DNA of 64,000 nucleotides, from the NCBI RefSeq assembly GCF_041270065.1, contig NZ_CP065958.1:2666001-2730000 (forward strand). Direction: 5' to 3'. Positions within the stretch are counted from its first letter, which is position 1; the number at the start of each line of letters is the position of its first letter. The DNA is from Streptomyces fradiae (GTDB taxonomy: Bacteria; Actinomycetota; Actinomycetes; Streptomycetales; Streptomycetaceae). This document shows positions 57,506 through 64,000 of this stretch, in pieces. The position numbers and the translations under genes are program-made. Below the pieces are notes generated by a model that saw only the letters and a list, made by a program, of their open reading frames with translations, was not told the DNA's origin and searched no databases.

Positions 57506-58374
57506 TCAGGACACGATGTCCTTGCGGGCGAAGCCCCGGAAGGCGAGGGCGAAGAGGATCAGGGCGTACGTGACGGAGACCGCCGCGCCCTTGGCCATGC
57601 CCGTCCACTCCAGCTGCGGCTGGAGCGCGTCGATCCAGGAGAACTGCCAGTGCGCCGGGAGGAAGGAGCGCCAGTCGCCGAGGGCGGTGACCGCGTCGAG
57701 GACGTTGCCGATGATGGTGAGTCCGACGGCGCCGCCGACCGCGCCCAGAGGTGCGTCGGTGCGGGTGGAGAGCCAGAAGGCGAGGCCCGCGGTGACGAGT
57801 TGGGACACGAAGACGAAGGCGACGGCGATGCCGATCCGCAGCAGCGACTCGCCGGCCGGGAGCGCGCCGCCGGTGGGCAGCTTCAGCGGGCCCCAGCCGT
57901 AGGCGACGGTGCCGGCGGCGAGCGCGGCCAGCGGAAGGAGCAGCATCGCGGCGGCGCTGAAGCCGAGGGCCACGGCGAGCTTGGACCACAGCAGCCGGGC
58001 GCGCGGCACGGGTGCGGCAAGCAGATAGCGCAGTGAGGACCAGCCGGCCTCGGAGGCCACGGTGTCGCCGCAGAAGAGGGCGACCGGGATCACCAGGAGG
58101 AAGCCCGCGGAGACGAAGAGACAGGTGGCGACGAAGTTGGCGGCCGAGGCGGTCGCCGTGTCCATCAGGGTGATCCGGCCGTTCTCGGCGCCGTCCGGTG
58201 AGCCGCCGATGGCGAAGGCGACGATGAGGACGAACGGGAGGGCGGCCAGGATCAGCCCCATGACCAGGGTGCGGCGGCGCTTGAGCTGGCGCAGGGCCTC
58301 GACCCGCAGCGGCAGGGTGCGGCCCGGCGCGTAACCGGTCGCGGTGGCGGCGGCGGGTGCGTCGGTAGCGGTCG

Positions 58375-58378
<4 letters not shown>
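57506..58378 (-). CDS. ABC-2 type transporter permease
   Basis: 290 residues, six TM helices. 'LKRRRTLVMGLILAALPFVLIVAFAIGG', 'ASEAGWSSLRYLLAAPVPRARLLWSKL' and 'FARKDIVS' at the end are typical of ABC-2 permeases encoded beside NatA-type ATPases. Its start overlaps the hydrolase-ATPase fusion stop by 4 bases (ATGA), so the two form one transporter. Confidence 0.92.
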
Positions 58379-61272
<2,894 letters not shown>

Positions 61273-61398
61273 GGCATCGAGCCTAGGCGGACCGGGGGCC
61301 GCGCCCCGGGTGCCCCGGTCGGAACTCGGAGGCCTCCTCCGGTCGTACGCGGTACCGTCCCGTACACCAGGCGCGGTACGCGGCACGGGAGGTGCACG

Positions 61399-61818
61399 GT
61401 GGAGATCCGGCGGGCCACCACGGTGGCGGAGCTGCTCGCGGCGGCGCACCTGTACGACGCGCCGCCCCGCGAGGACTGGGCGGCGGCCTTCCTCGCCGCC
61501 CCCGGCCATGTGCTGCTCATCGCCTACGCGCCCGACGGCACCCCGGCCGGCTTCGTCTCCGGCATCGAGATGCACCACCCGGACAAGGGCGTGGAGCTGT
61601 GCCTGTACGAGCTCTCCGTCGACGAGGCCCATCGCCGCCGCGGCATCGGCCGCGCCCTCACCGAGGCGCTCGCGGCGGAGGCCCGGGCGCGGGGCTGTTA
61701 CGGCATGTGGGTGGGCGTGGACACGGACAACGAGCCCGCGCTGCGGACGTACGCGGCGGCGGGCGCGGTGGACGAGGGCGTGTTCACGATGCGGGGCTGG
61801 TCGTTTCCCCGGTCCTGA
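61399..61818 (+). CDS. GNAT acetyltransferase related to AAC(3)-I
   Basis: 139 residues. GTG 61399 with GGGAGG upstream. 'CLYELSVDEAHRRRGIGRALTEALAAEARARGCYGMWVGVDTDNEPALRTYAAAGA' matches the AAC(3)-I aminoglycoside acetyltransferase pattern (YDLAV...HRRxGI...VQAD...DPAxxLY). Whether it modifies aminoglycosides cannot be told from sequence. Last 35 bases overlap the convergent DUF4291 gene. Confidence 0.8.
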   Translation: MEIRRATTVAELLAAAHLYDAPPREDWAAAFLAAPGHVLLIAYAPDGTPAGFVSGIEMHHPDKGVELCLYELSVDEAHRRRGIGRALTEALAAEARARGCYGMWVGVDTDNEPALRTYAAAGAVDEGVFTMRGWSFPRS

Positions 61819-62413
61819 CGGGGAGCACCCGGTCGAGGAGCCCGTCCGGCACGGGGTACGGCCGCTCCTGCGGCAGCAGCCGCCCGGCCTCCGCCAGGCG
61901 CCCCTCCCGTACGAGCCCGTGGATCTCGTGGGCGAGCGGCGTCACGTCCCGGATCGCGACCGTCCACTCGTCGGCGTACCGCCGCGACGCCTCCCCGGCG
62001 AGCCCGAGCTGCAGCGACCGGTGGCCGAGCGCGCTCAGGTGCAGGTCCCGCTCGGGATCCCACTGCACCCGGGCCGGTGCGCGCTTCAACTCCCGCTGCC
62101 AGTCGGCCCGGTCGGTGTGGAGGCCGCGCACGTAGTGGGAGAGGGCGGCGTTCCGCAACGCCCACTCGAAGCCGTCCCGCCGGATCTCGACGGCGAGCAC
62201 GACCTCCTGCCCCTCCTTCAGCCCCCAGCCGCAGCGGTACATCATCCACAGGAACGACGGCTTGATCCAGGTCATCCGGTCCCGCTTCCACTCCGCCGGA
62301 AAGCGTCCGTCACGGGCGGCCGGAAGGCCGATCTCCGGGCGGTAGGCCTGGTACACGGTCACCGTCGAGTCGGTGTGCAGGGCGCGGATCTGATGCTTCG
62401 GCGGAACGGACAT
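61784..62413 (-). CDS. DUF4291 protein
   Basis: 209 residues. 'IRALHTDSTVTVYQAYRPEIG', 'RMTWIKPSFLWMMYRCGWG' and 'VQWDPERDLHL' are the DUF4291 signatures. Function unknown; cytoplasmic, possibly nucleic-acid or ADP-ribose related. ATG 62413. Confidence 0.92.
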   Translation of the reverse strand: MSVPPKHQIRALHTDSTVTVYQAYRPEIGLPAARDGRFPAEWKRDRMTWIKPSFLWMMYRCGWGLKEGQEVVLAVEIRRDGFEWALRNAALSHYVRGLHTDRADWQRELKRAPARVQWDPERDLHLSALGHRSLQLGLAGEASRRYADEWTVAIRDVTPLAHEIHGLVREGRLAEAGRLLPQERPYPVPDGLLDRVLPVRTGETTSPAS

Positions 62414-62578
62414 GCCCCCAGGGTGCGCGCGACCACATCCCCGGGGCCACCGGTTTACCTCCCCCGCCGGCCCGGGTGGGCAGCCGTCCGCCGGGGTGCC
62501 TGCGGTGGCGGAGAGCGGCCCACGGCGCTGGGATGGGTCTGGCGGGCGGGCGGCCCGCCCGTGCCATGGACGTCCCCT

Positions 62579-62614
62579 CACTCGGATCACTCGGATCACT
62601 CGGACCCACTCGGA
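62579..62614. repeat. 9-bp direct repeat CACTCGGAT, four units
   Basis: Units at 62579, 62588, 62597 and 62607 (last offset by one base), directly upstream of the oxidoreductase ribosome-binding site. Could be a regulatory array or a slippage product. Confidence 0.6.
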
Positions 62615-62624
62615 GGAACTCCTC

Positions 62625-63545
62625 ATGCAAGCCATCACCGTCAAGGACCGCGACGCCGGTGTCGGCGGCCTGACCCTCTCCGAGCTGCCCCACCCGCACG
62701 CCGCCGAGAACGACGTCATCGTGCGGGTCCACGCCGCCGGATTCACCCCGGGTGAGCTGACCTGGCCCGCCACCTGGACCGACCGGGCGGGTCGCGACCG
62801 GACCCCGAGCGTGCCCGGCCACGAGCTGTCCGGCGTGGTCACCGGGCTCGGCTACGGCACCACCGGGCTGACGGTCGGGCAGCGGGTGTTCGGGCTCGCC
62901 GACTGGGCGCGCGACGGGTCACTGGCCGAGTACGTCGCGGTCGAGGCCCGCAACCTCGCCCCGCTCCCTGCCGATGTCGACCACGTCACGGCCGCCGCGC
63001 TGCCGATCTCCGGGCTCACCGCCTGGCAGGCCCTGTTCGACCACGGCCGGCTGCGCACCGGCCAGAGCGTGCTCGTCCACGGCGCGGCGGGCGGCGTCGG
63101 GTCGCTCGCGGTGCAGCTGGCCCGCGAGGCCGGCGCCCGGGTGATCGGCACCGGCCGGGCGGCCGACCGCGACACCGCCCTCGGCCTGGGCGTGGACGCC
63201 TTCGTCGACCTCCAGGCCGACAGGCTGGAGGGCATCGGCGAGGTGGACGTGGTGTTCGACGTGATCGGCGGCGAGATCCTCGAACGCTCCGCCGCGCTTG
63301 TCCGCCCCGGCGGCACCCTGGTCACCATCGCCGAGCCGGTGACCGTCCGCCCCCGCGACGCCCACGCCGTCTTCTTCGTCGTCGAACCGGACCGGACCCG
63401 CCTGTCGCAGCTCGCCCAGCGGGTGCGCGACGGGCGCCTCAAGCCGCTCGTCGGCGCCGTCCACCCACTCGCCGAGGCGCCCGCCGCCTTCACCCCGGCC
63501 AAGCGCACGCCCGGCAGGACGATCATCCGCGTCGCCGAGGACTGA
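62625..63545 (+). CDS. NADP-dependent quinone-reductase-like oxidoreductase (MDR, zinc-free)
   Basis: 306 residues. GroES-like N-terminal domain with PGHELSGVV and NADPH-binding VLVHGAAGGVGSLAVQLAREAGARVIGTG, no zinc-ligand cysteines, so it belongs to the QOR/enoyl-reductase branch. Reduces quinones or conjugated carbonyls with NADPH. ATG 62625 with GGAGG upstream. Confidence 0.92.
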   Translation: MQAITVKDRDAGVGGLTLSELPHPHAAENDVIVRVHAAGFTPGELTWPATWTDRAGRDRTPSVPGHELSGVVTGLGYGTTGLTVGQRVFGLADWARDGSLAEYVAVEARNLAPLPADVDHVTAAALPISGLTAWQALFDHGRLRTGQSVLVHGAAGGVGSLAVQLAREAGARVIGTGRAADRDTALGLGVDAFVDLQADRLEGIGEVDVVFDVIGGEILERSAALVRPGGTLVTIAEPVTVRPRDAHAVFFVVEPDRTRLSQLAQRVRDGRLKPLVGAVHPLAEAPAAFTPAKRTPGRTIIRVAED

Positions 63546-63559
63546 GCCCCCGGCCACAA

Positions 63560-63589
63560 GGCCCCCAAGCGCGAACGCGCCTGGGGGCC
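63560..63589. terminator. Bidirectional terminator between oxidoreductase and mmsA
   Basis: GGCCCCCA...TGGGGGCC 8-bp stem continued inward by GCGC pairing around a short loop, midway in the 57-base gap of two convergent genes. Confidence 0.85.
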
Positions 63590-63602
63590 ACCTGAGTGGC
63601 GA

Positions 63603-64000
63603 TCAGTGGTTGCGCGGGAAGCCCAGGTCGACGCCGGCCGGGGCGTCGGAGGGGTCCGGCCAGCGGGTGGTGACGACCTTGCCGCGGGTGTAGAAGTGCA
63701 CGCCGTCGTTGCCGTAGATGTGGTGGTCGCCGAAGAGCGAGTCCTTCCAGCCGCCGAAGGAGTGGTAGCCCACCGGGACCGGGATCGGCACGTTGACGCC
63801 GACCATGCCGGCCTCGATCTCCAGCTGGAAGCGGCGGGCGGCGCCGCCGTCGCGGGTGAAGATGGCGACGCCGTTGCCGAACGGCGAGGCGTTGATGAGG
63901 GCGACGCCCTCCTCGTAGGTCTCGGTGCGCAGGACGCAGAGGACCGGGCCGAAGATCTCGTCCTGGTAGGCCTTGGCCGAGGTCGGGACGTGGTCGAGGA
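63603..64000 (-). CDS. mmsA: CoA-acylating methylmalonate-semialdehyde dehydrogenase (5' partial)
   Basis: C-terminal 131 residues; the start lies beyond the right edge. 'DEIFGPVLCVLR' , 'NASPFGNGVAIFTRDGGAARRFQLEIEAGMVGVNVPIPVPVGYHSFGGWKDSLFGDHHIYGNDGVHFYTRGKVVTTRWPDP' match MmsA, including VNVPIPVP and the terminal RGKVVTTRW. It converts methylmalonate or malonate semialdehyde to propionyl-/acetyl-CoA in valine and inositol catabolism. The active-site Cys is outside the window. Confidence 0.93.
   Translation of the reverse strand, partial: LDHVPTSAKAYQDEIFGPVLCVLRTETYEEGVALINASPFGNGVAIFTRDGGAARRFQLEIEAGMVGVNVPIPVPVGYHSFGGWKDSLFGDHHIYGNDGVHFYTRGKVVTTRWPDPSDAPAGVDLGFPRNH

Overview
The window is about 64 kb of very GC-rich DNA. 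GTG/TTG starts, strong codon-position bias, a tRNA without encoded CCA, AfsR/SARP and gamma-butyrolactone-receptor-type regulators, LAETG and SpaA-type surface proteins and an SsbB paralogue all point to a Streptomyces chromosome (or a close relative). It reads as chromosome rather than plasmid. There is no rRNA, CRISPR array or intact insertion sequence. Long ORFs opposite or out of frame with real genes are codon-bias shadows and are left out.

Left part (1-19.4 kb), core-like: a zinc-ribbon/FHA protein running in from the left edge; a PCMT-like methyltransferase divergent from a group II truncated haemoglobin; a large MacB/FtsX-type ABC exporter (two giant permeases plus ATPase); GNAT, a conserved unknown, a thioesterase and the ribosome-associated ABC-F protein EttA on the minus strand; a thioester-forming, sortase-anchored (LAETG) surface protein; ssbB; and a translationally coupled pair of membrane-linked dynamin-like GTPases.

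Middle (19.6-32 kb), accessory: tRNA-Arg(UCU) with a strong terminator, followed 1 kb later by a degenerate copy of its 3' half lying inside the end of an alpha/beta-hydrolase gene, which looks like an old integration scar. Next come a secreted AOC-barrel protein, the hydrolase/MarR divergon with four octamers on an exact 14-bp period, small lipoprotein, membrane and unknown genes, a leucine-rich-repeat protein followed by an AfsR/LuxR-type ATPase without a DNA-binding domain, a five-repeat SpaA adhesin without a sorting signal, and an L,D-transpeptidase.

Right-middle (32-48 kb): NDH-2-like flavoprotein coupled to an ECF41/SigJ sigma factor; membrane protein; ArsR-MFS pair with a 24-bp palindrome; serine hydrolase; YrdC-like protein; TetR divergent from an FMN reductase-MFS pair with two operators 21 bp apart; the Kdp potassium ATPase operon with kdpF and an even smaller upstream ORF; and a FluC-DUF190-FluC fluoride-export operon with 4-bp overlaps.

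Right part (48-64 kb): a domesticated IS701-like transposase apparently lacking its first catalytic Asp; a GAF/PucR regulator, a SARP and a butyrolactone-receptor-like TetR with several ARE-like palindromes (a regulatory island without nearby biosynthetic genes); an anthrone-oxygenase-like protein; a VWA lipoprotein; a LuxR-type regulator; a single polypeptide joining an extracytoplasmic S15-type serine hydrolase to a cytoplasmic ABC ATPase, with its permease; a GNAT related to AAC(3)-I; DUF4291; a quinone-reductase-like enzyme; and the end of mmsA at the right edge.
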